Origin: Caballeronia arvi
Lineage (GTDB): Bacteria; Pseudomonadota; Gammaproteobacteria; Burkholderiales; Burkholderiaceae
Reading direction: 5' to 3'
Assembly: GCF_001544695.2 (NCBI RefSeq)
Contig: NZ_FCOM02000009.1
Span: 175,868 to 239,867 of the forward strand
Length of the DNA: 64,000 nucleotides
Position numbers and translations under genes: made by a program. The first letter of the stretch is position 1. The number at the start of each line of letters is the position of its first letter. Below, piece by piece: positions 19,530-27,444 of the stretch. The notes below the pieces were generated by a model. It saw only the letters and a program-made list of their open reading frames with translations, had not been told where the DNA came from and ran no database searches.

Positions 19530-22475
19530 TCAGGCCGCCGATTTAGCTCGTTGCAACAAGGGTGCCAGATATCTGCCGGTAAAACTCGCCTTCGATTTCG
19601 CGACCTGCTCCGGCGTCCCCTGCGCGATGATCTGCCCGCCGCCCGCGCCGCCTTCCGGACCGAGGTCGATCACCCAGTCGGCGGTTTTGATCACGTCGAG
19701 ATTATGCTCGATGATTACGACAGTATTACCCTGATCTCGCAGCCGATGAATCACTTCGAGCAAAAGCGCGATGTCGTGGAAGTGCAAACCGGTCGTCGGT
19801 TCGTCGAGGATATATAGTGTCCGACCGGTATCGCGCTTGCTCAGTTCCAGCGAAAGCTTGACGCGCTGGGCCTCGCCGCCCGACAGCGTGGTCGCGGACT
19901 GGCCGAGCCGGATGTACCCGAGGCCGACGTCGAGCAGCGTTTTCAGCTTGCGCGCGACCACCGGCACCGGCTTGAAAAACTCGTGCGCGGCCTCGACCGT
20001 CAGGTCCAGCACTTCGCTGATGTTCTTGCCCTTGTACTGCACTTCGAGCGTTTCGCGGTTGTAGCGCTTGCCGTGACACACGTCGCAGGGCACGTAGACA
20101 TCCGGTAGAAAGTGCATTTCCACTTTCAGCACGCCGTCGCCCTGACACGCTTCGCAGCGTCCGCCCTTCACGTTGAACGAGAAGCGGCCGGGGTCGTAGC
20201 CGCGCTCCTTCGCCGCCGGCACGCCCGCAAACAGTTCGCGGATCGGCGTGAACAGCCCGGTGTAGGTGGCTGGATTCGAGCGCGGCGTGCGGCCGATCGG
20301 CGATTGATCGACGGCGATCACCTTGTCGAAATGCTCCAGACCTTCGATCGACTCGTACGGCGCGGGCTCGGTCGACGAGCCGTATAAATGCTGCGCGACC
20401 GCGTGCTGCAGCGTGTCGTTGATGAGCGTCGACTTGCCCGAGCCCGACACACCCGTCACGCAGGTCAGCAGTCCGACCGGCAGATCCAGCGTGACGCGCT
20501 TCAGATTGTTGCCGTGCGCTTCGACGATGCGCAGCATGCGTTCGTCGGGCGCGTTGCGCTCGGCGGGATAGCTGATCGTGCGCTTGCCGGACAGATACTG
20601 GCCGGTGATCGAATTCGCGTCTTTCTGCACCTGGTTCGGCGTGCCCTGCGCGACGATCACGCCGCCGTGCTCGCCCGCGCCCGGTCCCATGTCGACGACG
20701 TAATCTGCCATGCGGATCATGTCTTCGTCGTGCTCGACGACGATCACCGAATTGCCGATATCGCGCAGATGCTTGAGCGTGTCGATGAGGCGGTCGTTGT
20801 CGCGCTGATGCAACCCGATCGACGGTTCGTCGAGCACGTACATCACACCCGTCAGCCCCGAGCCGATCTGCGACGCGAGCCGGATGCGCTGCGCCTCGCC
20901 GCCGGAAAGCGTTTCGGCGCTGCGTTCCAGCGACAGATAATCCAGTCCGACGTTGTTCAGAAACGAGAGCCGCGCGACGATTTCCTTGATCACCTTGTCG
21001 GCGATTTCGCCTTTCGCGCCTTCGAGCCGCAGCGTCTGGAAATAGCCGAGCGCGTCGCGCAGCGGCCAGCCGCTGATTTCAAAGATGCCGCGCGCCTGTT
21101 CTTCCGCGCCGACTTTCACGAAGCGCGCCTCGCGCCGCAGACGCGTGCCTTCGCATGCCGGGCAGGGCTGATTGTTCTGATACTTCGCGAGTTCTTCGCG
21201 CACGGCGGACGAATCGGTCTCGCGATAGCGCCGCTCCAGGTTCGGGATGATGCCTTCGAACGCATGCTCGCGCACCGATGCGCGCCCGCGCTCGTTGATG
21301 TACGAGAACGGAATCGACTGCTTGCCCGAGCCGTAAAGCAGGATCTTGCGCACCTTTTCAGGCAGGTCTTCGAACGGCGCGTCGATCTCGAATTCGTAGA
21401 ACGCCGCAAGGCTTTGCAGCATCTGAAAATAGAACTGGTTGCGCCGGTCCCAGCCTTTCACCGCGCCCGCCGCAAGCGACAGCGACGGATGCGCGACCAC
21501 GCGTTTCGGATCGAAGAACGTGATCTGGCCGAGACCGTCGCATTCCGGGCACGCGCCCATCGGATTGTTGAACGAGAAGAGACGCGGCTCCAGTTCCGGC
21601 AGCGAGTACGAGCAGATCGGGCACGCGAACTTGGAGCTGAACAGCTTTTCGCGTTCGGTGTCCATTTCGAGCGCGATCGCGCGGCCATCGGCCAGGCGCA
21701 GCGCGGTCTCGAACGATTCCGCAAGACGTTGCTTCACGTCCGCCCGCACTTTCAGGCGGTCGATCACCACGTCGATCGTGTGCTTGTCGTTCTTCTTCAG
21801 CTTGGGCAGCGAATCGACTTCGTAGATTTTCGCGACGCCTTCGTTCGCCGTGCCGCCGCCCGAGCGGATGCGAAACCGGATGAAACCCTGCGCCTGCATT
21901 TCCTCGAACAATTCGACGTGCTCGCCCTTGCGATCCGCGACGACGGGCGCGAGGATCATCAGCTTGGTCTCTTCGGGCAGCGCGAGCGCGGCGTCGACCA
22001 TTTGCGAGACGCTTTGCGCCTCGAGCGGAATCAGATGATCAGGGCAATACGGCGTGCCGACGCGCGCGTACAAAAGACGCAGATAGTCATGGATTTCCGT
22101 GACGGTGCCGACCGTGGAGCGCGGATTATGCGAAGTCGCCTTTTGTTCGATGGAAATAGCCGGCGATAAACCTTCGATCAGATCGACGTCCGGTTTTTCC
22201 ATCAACTGCAGAAATTGCCGCGCATAAGCCGAAAGGCTTTCCACGTAACGGCGCTGGCCTTCCGCATACAGCGTGTCGAACGCGAGCGACGACTTGCCCG
22301 ACCCGGACAGCCCCGTGATCACGATCAGCTTGTGGCGCGGCAAGTCGAGATTGACGTTCTTCAGATTGTGGGTGCGAGCCCCACGAATGCGAATTTCTTC
22401 CACGAGTTCGTTCCGGCGTTTTTTCGGATGCTTTCGGATGTTTTCAGCGGCTTTTTTCTCGCTCCGGCTGGGCAT
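19530..22475 (-). CDS. uvrA: Excinuclease ABC subunit A
   Basis: Damage-recognition ATPase of nucleotide excision repair. The product has two ABC modules, each with a Walker A (GLSGSGKSS near residue 55; GVSGSGKST in the second half) and a signature ([12 protein letters not shown] and [12 protein letters not shown]), and two zinc modules, CPIC...CPEC and CEAC...CDVC. The 981-residue form has a 24-residue Lys-rich N-terminal extension before the [13 protein letters not shown] sequence at which many UvrA proteins start. A GTG at 22403 is therefore an alternative start. No CTGT-N8-ACAG LexA box was found in the 250-bp divergent upstream region. Confidence 0.97.
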   Translation of the reverse strand: MPSRSEKKAAENIRKHPKKRRNELVEEIRIRGARTHNLKNVNLDLPRHKLIVITGLSGSGKSSLAFDTLYAEGQRRYVESLSAYARQFLQLMEKPDVDLIEGLSPAISIEQKATSHNPRSTVGTVTEIHDYLRLLYARVGTPYCPDHLIPLEAQSVSQMVDAALALPEETKLMILAPVVADRKGEHVELFEEMQAQGFIRFRIRSGGGTANEGVAKIYEVDSLPKLKKNDKHTIDVVIDRLKVRADVKQRLAESFETALRLADGRAIALEMDTEREKLFSSKFACPICSYSLPELEPRLFSFNNPMGACPECDGLGQITFFDPKRVVAHPSLSLAAGAVKGWDRRNQFYFQMLQSLAAFYEFEIDAPFEDLPEKVRKILLYGSGKQSIPFSYINERGRASVREHAFEGIIPNLERRYRETDSSAVREELAKYQNNQPCPACEGTRLRREARFVKVGAEEQARGIFEISGWPLRDALGYFQTLRLEGAKGEIADKVIKEIVARLSFLNNVGLDYLSLERSAETLSGGEAQRIRLASQIGSGLTGVMYVLDEPSIGLHQRDNDRLIDTLKHLRDIGNSVIVVEHDEDMIRMADYVVDMGPGAGEHGGVIVAQGTPNQVQKDANSITGQYLSGKRTISYPAERNAPDERMLRIVEAHGNNLKRVTLDLPVGLLTCVTGVSGSGKSTLINDTLQHAVAQHLYGSSTEPAPYESIEGLEHFDKVIAVDQSPIGRTPRSNPATYTGLFTPIRELFAGVPAAKERGYDPGRFSFNVKGGRCEACQGDGVLKVEMHFLPDVYVPCDVCHGKRYNRETLEVQYKGKNISEVLDLTVEAAHEFFKPVPVVARKLKTLLDVGLGYIRLGQSATTLSGGEAQRVKLSLELSKRDTGRTLYILDEPTTGLHFHDIALLLEVIHRLRDQGNTVVIIEHNLDVIKTADWVIDLGPEGGAGGGQIIAQGTPEQVAKSKASFTGRYLAPLLQRAKSAA

Positions 22476-22725
22476 GTCGGCTCTGCCGGGCGGAAAGAGA
22501 GAGGGCCAAACCTGCTACTATAACGACTTTTAAAGGGCGCAGCGCCCGAGCCCCCCGGGGCCGGATGCGCGTCGATCGGTCGGCGCGGGGACTTGCCGGC
22601 CGCCACGTGCGGCGCGCTTGGGCCGTGCGTTCCATATAGTGCCGTTTCGAGCAAGAACAAGGCGGCCGCGCCTGGCTGCGCCGCAGGCCAGGCCAGACGC
22701 GACCCTCATCCATTTCCCGTTTCTG

Positions 22726-23928
22726 ATGTCCAATCCGTCTGCCACGTCCACACGTCTGAGCGCGCCGGAATTGCGCGCGACCGTGTCGCTCGCTGCCATC
22801 TTCGCGCTGCGCATGCTCGGGCTCTTCATGATCATGCCGGTGTTTTCCGTCTACGCGAAAACCATCCCCGGCGGCGACAACGTGCTGCTCGTCGGCATCG
22901 CGCTCGGCGCCTACGGCGTCACGCAGTCGATGCTCTATATCTTCTACGGCTGGGTTTCCGACAAGTTCGGGCGCAAGCCGGTCATCGCGTTCGGTTTGCT
23001 GGTGTTCGCGCTCGGCAGCTTCGTCGCGGCGATCGGACATTCGATGACGTGGATCATCGTGGGCCGCGTCATTCAGGGGATGGGCGCGGTGTCGTCGGCG
23101 GTGATTGCGTTCATCGCCGATCTGACGCATGAGGAAAACCGCACCAAGGCGATGGCGATGGTCGGCGGCAGCATCGGCGTGTCGTTCGCGGTGGCGATCG
23201 TCGGCGCGCCGATCGTGTTCCACTGGGTCGGCATGAGCGGGCTTTTCACGGTAATCGGCGTGCTGTCCATCCTCGCGGTGGGCGTAGTGTTCTGGATCGT
23301 GCCGGATCCTCCTGCGCATCCGGTCCACGTCAAAGCGCCTTTCGCCGAAGTGCTGCACAACGTCGAATTGCTGCGCCTCAACTTCGGCGTGCTGGTGCTG
23401 CACGCCACACAGACGGCGCTTTTCCTCGTCGTGCCGCGCATTCTCGTGGACGGCGGACTACCGGTCGCGTCGCACTGGAAAATCTACCTGCCCGTGATGG
23501 CGCTCGCGTTCGTCATGATGGTTCCGGCCATCATCGCGGCCGAAAAACGTGGAAAAATGAAGAGCGTCATGCTGAGTGCGATCGGGCTTATCCTGATCGG
23601 CCAGTTGTTATTGGGCGCCGCTCCCCATACGCTATGGTCCGTAGCCGCCATTCTGTTCGTGTACTTTCTCGGCTTCAACGTGCTGGAGGCGTCCCAGCCG
23701 TCTCTGGTGTCGAAGCTCGCACCGGGCACGAGAAAGGGCGCGGCGGCGGGCGTCTACAACACGACGCAATCGATCGGCCTTGCGCTCGGCGGGGTGATCG
23801 GCGGCTGGCTGCTGAAGCTCGACGGCCCGAGCGCGGTCTTTTTCGCCTGTTCCGCGCTGGTGCTCGCATGGCTCATCGTCGCGGCGAGCATGAAGCCGCC
23901 GCCGCGCAAAACCGAGCGCACGGCCTGA
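22726..23928 (+). CDS. MFS transporter (YajR-like)
   Basis: A 400-residue twelve-helix major facilitator. The first half carries the MFS motif A sequence GWVSDKFGRKPVIAFG, and FALRMLGLFMIMPVFSVYAK at helix 1 is typical of the YajR/YceL group of proton-driven efflux proteins. The family's C-terminal YAM domain is absent, as the protein ends shortly after helix 12. Substrate unknown. The start at 22726 (MSNPSATS) is the last suitable ATG before the first helix. It is divergent from uvrA and lies 119 bp upstream of ssb. Confidence 0.9.
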   Translation: MSNPSATSTRLSAPELRATVSLAAIFALRMLGLFMIMPVFSVYAKTIPGGDNVLLVGIALGAYGVTQSMLYIFYGWVSDKFGRKPVIAFGLLVFALGSFVAAIGHSMTWIIVGRVIQGMGAVSSAVIAFIADLTHEENRTKAMAMVGGSIGVSFAVAIVGAPIVFHWVGMSGLFTVIGVLSILAVGVVFWIVPDPPAHPVHVKAPFAEVLHNVELLRLNFGVLVLHATQTALFLVVPRILVDGGLPVASHWKIYLPVMALAFVMMVPAIIAAEKRGKMKSVMLSAIGLILIGQLLLGAAPHTLWSVAAILFVYFLGFNVLEASQPSLVSKLAPGTRKGAAAGVYNTTQSIGLALGGVIGGWLLKLDGPSAVFFACSALVLAWLIVAASMKPPPRKTERTA

Positions 23929-24047
23929 GAGAATCGTTGAATCATCGAATCGAACCGGCACGGTGCGGCTGAATCCACGTCTGAAGACGGGGCCGGCCCA
24001 ATCGCATCGTACGGTTGACAGTTTGCAAGGAATTTACCGGAGAAATC

Positions 24048-24584
24048 ATGGCATCAGTCAACAAGGTCATTCTCGTGGGTAATCTGGGTGCCGACCCGGA
24101 AACCCGCTACCTCCCGAGCGGCGACGCCGTGGCCAATATCCGTCTCGCGACGACGGACCGTTACAAGGACAAGGCCTCCGGCGAATTCAAGGAACTCACC
24201 GAGTGGCATCGTGTGGCGTTTTTCGGCCGGCTCGCGGAGATCGTGAACGAATATCTGAAGAAGGGCTCGTCGGTTTATATCGAAGGGCGTATCCGCACGC
24301 GTAAATGGACCGATCAATCGGGCCAGGAACGCTATTCGACGGAAATCGTCGCTGATCAGATGCAAATGCTCGGCGGCCGTGGCGGCGCGGGCGGCGGCGG
24401 CGATGAGGGCGGCTATAGCCGTAGCGCCCCGATGGAGCGTTCCGGTGGCGGCGGCGGACGCGCGCCGGCTGGCGGACGCGCGAGCGGTGGCGGTGCTGGC
24501 GGCGGTGGTGCCGGCGGTTCCAGCCGTCCGAGCGCGCCAGCGGGCGGCGGTTTCGACGATATGGACGACGATATTCCGTTCTGA
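24048..24584 (+). CDS. ssb: Single-stranded DNA-binding protein
   Basis: Essential replication, repair and recombination protein. The 178-residue product starts [20 protein letters not shown] and has the OB-fold over about residues 1-110 ([40 protein letters not shown]). A Gly/Ala/Arg-rich disordered linker of about 55 residues follows, then the acidic tip DMDDDIPF that recruits partner proteins. The ATG at 24048 is preceded by a CCGGAGAAATC ribosome binding site. Confidence 0.98.
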   Translation: MASVNKVILVGNLGADPETRYLPSGDAVANIRLATTDRYKDKASGEFKELTEWHRVAFFGRLAEIVNEYLKKGSSVYIEGRIRTRKWTDQSGQERYSTEIVADQMQMLGGRGGAGGGGDEGGYSRSAPMERSGGGGGRAPAGGRASGGGAGGGGAGGSSRPSAPAGGGFDDMDDDIPF

Positions 24585-24613
24585 CCATCGGGCAACACTT
24601 CGCGCATCTATCG

Positions 24614-24649
24614 ATGGGCCTCCTGCTTTAGAGCACGAGGCCCATTTTG
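24614..24649 (+). terminator. Rho-independent terminator of ssb
   Basis: ATGGGCCTC (24614-24622) pairs with GAGGCCCAT (24637-24645) around a 14-nt loop and is followed by TTTT. It marks the boundary between the conserved uvrA/ssb region and the AT-rich accessory segment. Confidence 0.75.
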
Positions 24650-24760
24650 CATTGCGGCAAGGCGCTTTCTGAATTCTCGCGCGGGCTCTCCCTTTTTTCG
24701 CCGCGAAATATTAATCTCTCGGCATCGCGTGGATGACCGAGTTCGCCTCAATTCAGAGGT

Positions 24761-25033
24761 TTGAGAGCGCATGAAAGGCTAATCGGATTTTTCCTATGGT
24801 CTGCGAAATATTCGCATTCTATTTTTGAAATAATTATTCAAGAATTAAAAAGCGATATTTATTTGCTTGTTGTCATCGAGTTGGACGCGTTGGCTGAGTT
24901 TGTTTATCGAGCTTCACTAAACGCTGTTCGACAAATAAATAAGGGGTTAGGAATGCAAAAGAACATTCTGCATTTTTTGGCCCGCAATTCGACAAGCAAA
25001 CCAAGACCAACAATCAACCGGGGGCCCTCTTGA
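24761..25033 (+). CDS. Possible small ORF in AT-rich leader, uncertain
   Basis: The 445-bp gap after ssb is markedly AT-richer than its surroundings (about 24770-24870 especially). A TTG-initiated frame of 90 codons runs through it and its TGA overlaps the TTG start of the first response regulator (TTGA at 25030-25033). The product has a basic/hydrophobic start and no recognisable domain. Coupling by overlap is suggestive, but the frame may be chance. An inverted repeat TGCGAA-ATA-TTCGCA (24802-24816) lies inside it, which argues instead for a regulatory leader. Confidence 0.2.
   Translation: MRAHERLIGFFLWSAKYSHSIFEIIIQELKSDIYLLVVIELDALAEFVYRASLNAVRQINKGLGMQKNILHFLARNSTSKPRPTINRGPS
24802..24816. 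promoter_or_regulatory. Palindrome upstream of the response regulator cluster
   Basis: TGCGAA-ATA-TTCGCA is a perfect 6+6 inverted repeat 214 bp upstream of the first response regulator start. A related half (CGCGAAATATTAA) occurs at about 24702-24714. Its core, CGAAATATTCG, differs by one central base from the core of the long inverted repeat upstream of the porin gene (32033-32043). An operator for a NarL-type dimer is possible; this is inference. Confidence 0.3.
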
Positions 25034-25677
25034 AGCTTCGAATAATATTGGCTGACGATCATCCTTTTGTTCTCTTGGGGATGAAAGCGCTCTTTGCGGC
25101 TGACGACGGAATGGAAGTCGTCGGCGAAGCGAACAACGCGAGCACTTTGCTGGCTGAACTCGCTACCAAGCCGTGCGATGTGCTGGTCACGGATTTCGCC
25201 ATGCCCGAACCGGGCGTCGATGCAAATGACGGGCTCAGGCTCATCCGACAGGTGCGTCAGGATTACGCGAATATCAGCATCGTGGTGCTGACCAGCGTAA
25301 GTAATGTGGCGATCCTGCGCTCGATTCTGAACGCGGGCGCGATCAGCCTCGTCAACAAGGCGGAGCCGATCGAGCTGGTGGCAACGGCTGTGCGGCATGC
25401 GTGCGTCGGAAGGCGTTTCGTCAGCGCTTCGTTTGTCGCCGCGCTCGCGGAAGCAGGTACCGAGACTGAGTTTTCCTCGGAAGAGCCGCGTCTTTCCCCC
25501 AGAGAGATCGAGGTCGTCCGATTGTTTGCCAAAGGGCATTCGATTACGGAGATCGCGAGAGAGCTCGATCGCGACGTGCGGACCATCAGCCGTCAGAAGC
25601 GCGATGCGATGAACAAGCTCGGGGTTCGGAACGATCCCGGACTGTTCGCATTTGTCCGTGCGCGCGGACTCGGCTGA
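25030..25677 (+). CDS. Response regulator, NarL/RcsB type (first of three)
   Basis: Cytoplasmic two-component DNA-binding regulator of 215 residues. The receiver domain has the acidic pair Asp9-Asp10 (ILADDH), phospho-acceptor Asp55 (VTDFAMPEPG), Thr88 and Lys110, so it looks phosphorylatable. The C-terminal LuxR-type helix-turn-helix (about 150-195) reads LSPREIEVVRLFAKGHSITE and VRTISRQKRDAMNKLG. The VDAND insertion after the phospho-site and the TISRQK recognition helix resemble RcsB-like regulators. The start is a TTG preceded by GGGGGCCC. Two more regulators and a hybrid kinase follow on the same strand, so a phosphorelay unit is likely. Confidence 0.88.
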   Translation: MKLRIILADDHPFVLLGMKALFAADDGMEVVGEANNASTLLAELATKPCDVLVTDFAMPEPGVDANDGLRLIRQVRQDYANISIVVLTSVSNVAILRSILNAGAISLVNKAEPIELVATAVRHACVGRRFVSASFVAALAEAGTETEFSSEEPRLSPREIEVVRLFAKGHSITEIARELDRDVRTISRQKRDAMNKLGVRNDPGLFAFVRARGLG

Positions 25678-25800
25678 TTATTAGATTTACGTATACAAAT
25701 TCGGATGCGTCTTATGTGTCTCAATGTTTCGGTATCCGATGCTTGTGTTTCACCCCTTTATGTTGATTTGAGTTCGCGGAAAGCAATGAGGTTGGAGTCG

Positions 25801-26481
25801 ATGGAATTCGAGAACGAGGACCGAGTGTTCTCGCACGCCAAGCGGATAAAACTGGCCATAGCGGATGATCATCCGCTGGTCATCCTCGCAATCGAGCGGC
25901 TTGCCGGACATTTTCCCAATGTCGAAGTGGTGAGTCGGAACACGAACTCCACGCAGCTCGACGAGTCGCTCGCGCGGCACGAATGCGACGTAGCCGTCAT
26001 CGATTTCTTCATGCCGGGTGGCCGCTATGGCGACGGAATCGAATTGATCCAGCACATCGCGAGTCAGTATCCGGAGGTTCGCATCGTTGTCATGTCACGC
26101 AACGACGACGCCGCGCTCGTCAAGCAGGCGCTGGATGCGGGAGCCCATGCGTTCCTCAGCAAGGAGGACCGGCTCGATCTGATTTACGTCGCTATTGTTT
26201 CTGTCATCGCCAACGAAACGTATCTCGGACCTGCCATACGCCGCATGCTGGCCCTGGCCGATGCCGAAAGCCACGCGCGTTTCATCCGGCAGAGGCTAAC
26301 GAATCGCGAACTGGAAGTCATCGAGCGCTATGCACGGGGGGCCAACGTCACCGAAATAGCCCGGGAACTCGGACGCAGCGTGAAGACCATCAGCGCACAA
26401 AAATGCGCGGCGATGCGAAAACTGGATTTATCGACGGACACTGATTTGTATCGATTCATCGCGGACAGCAGTTTGATATAG
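25801..26481 (+). CDS. Response regulator, NarL/RcsB type (second of three)
   Basis: A 226-residue receiver plus LuxR-type HTH protein. Acidic pocket Asp22-Asp23 (AIADDHPLV), phospho-acceptor Asp68 (VIDFFMPGGRYGDG), Ser99 in place of the usual Thr, and Lys121 are present. The DNA-binding region has LTNRELEVIERYARGANVTE and KTISAQKCAAMRKL. The start at 25801 is chosen for its TTGGAGTCG ribosome binding site; longer in-frame starts at 25705 or 25786 would add residues without similarity to receivers. It lies 123 bp after the first regulator. A short inverted repeat GCCTGC-CTT-GCAGGC follows the stop (26481-26495). Confidence 0.87.
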   Translation: MEFENEDRVFSHAKRIKLAIADDHPLVILAIERLAGHFPNVEVVSRNTNSTQLDESLARHECDVAVIDFFMPGGRYGDGIELIQHIASQYPEVRIVVMSRNDDAALVKQALDAGAHAFLSKEDRLDLIYVAIVSVIANETYLGPAIRRMLALADAESHARFIRQRLTNRELEVIERYARGANVTEIARELGRSVKTISAQKCAAMRKLDLSTDTDLYRFIADSSLI

Positions 26482-26588
26482 CCTGCCTTGCAGGCGCGAC
26501 ACGTAGTTTTCCGGAGCCGGCATGAGACAACGCGCAATCGATTGACGACTGACGCGTGCCGGATAGTCTCCACATAACGCATAAGAAA

Positions 26589-27239
26589 ATGAGAACGAAA
26601 ACGCCGCTACGAGCGATCGTTGCCGACGACCATCCGGTTGTCGTTAAAGGAATTCAAAGCTTTCTGGAGCGTGATGGCGCGGTCCGAGTCGTCGCCACTG
26701 CGCGGGACACATTGGAACTCGCCGACGCAGTTGATACCACACCGTGTGACTTCGTCTTTTCGGACATCGGCATGCGTGGCATCGACGGCGAAAACAGTTC
26801 CATCTCGTTTCTCAAGCGCTTGTCGTGGCAGGAACGCAGACCGAAAGTCATCGTGCTCACGATGCTTTCCCAGACACGAATGCTGGCGGGGCTCGTTCAA
26901 ATCGGCGTCGACGGCATCATCGACAAGCGCGACGGACTCGAATGTCTGGGCGACGCGATTGCCACGGTCGAGGCGGGTGGCTGCTTCCTTTCGCCATGCG
27001 TCGAAGCGGCGGTGAGGAGCCTGCCGCTTACGTCGCCGGCGCGCGCGGGCGTGCTGAGCCGGCGCGAGTGGGAAGTGTTTCAGCTCTATGCCCGGGGGCT
27101 GCTGGTTCATGAGATCGCGGATCACTTCGGGCGAAGCCGAAAAACGATCGCCACGCAGAAACGAAGCGGCATGCGCAAACTCGGACTCGAAAGCGAAACG
27201 GAACTCGTCAGCTATTTGCAGCAGGTCGGTTTGATCTGA
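26589..27239 (+). CDS. Response regulator, NarL/RcsB type (third of three)
   Basis: A 216-residue receiver plus LuxR-type HTH regulator. Receiver residues are Asp13-Asp14 (VADDHPVV), Asp59 (FSDIGMRGIDGENS), Thr91 and Lys113. The HTH contains LSRREWEVFQLYARGLLVHE and KTIATQKRSGMRKLGL. The start at 26589 (MRTKTPL) is taken because it places the receiver at the usual distance from the N-terminus; its ribosome binding site is weak. The three regulators are clearly paralogous but diverged, suggesting old duplication and different targets or heteromers. The kinase gene begins 205 bp downstream. Confidence 0.86.
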   Translation: MRTKTPLRAIVADDHPVVVKGIQSFLERDGAVRVVATARDTLELADAVDTTPCDFVFSDIGMRGIDGENSSISFLKRLSWQERRPKVIVLTMLSQTRMLAGLVQIGVDGIIDKRDGLECLGDAIATVEAGGCFLSPCVEAAVRSLPLTSPARAGVLSRREWEVFQLYARGLLVHEIADHFGRSRKTIATQKRSGMRKLGLESETELVSYLQQVGLI

Positions 27240-27444
27240 ACCTGTGTGTCCTAATGGCCCCGTTTAATTTCGGAGCAAATTGGGATGGTTCTGATTCGAT
27301 CTCGATGCGTTGCGCCTCAGACTCAAGCGACTAGCCTTCGACAGGCAAGCACGAAGCGCGGATGCACTTGGCATTCCCGCGGTCTTGCTCAGCCGGCGAA
27401 GCAACTGTCGTTGCAAGCGTCGGCCCGGATTTTAGGGGTTCGAA

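Noticed and set aside
20388..22169. 593-codon plus-strand frame inside uvrA
   Set aside because: Antisense to a fully conserved uvrA; no motif.
22476..22725. LexA box in front of uvrA
   Set aside because: No CTGT-N8-ACAG sequence in the uvrA/MFS divergent region, so SOS control could not be supported here.
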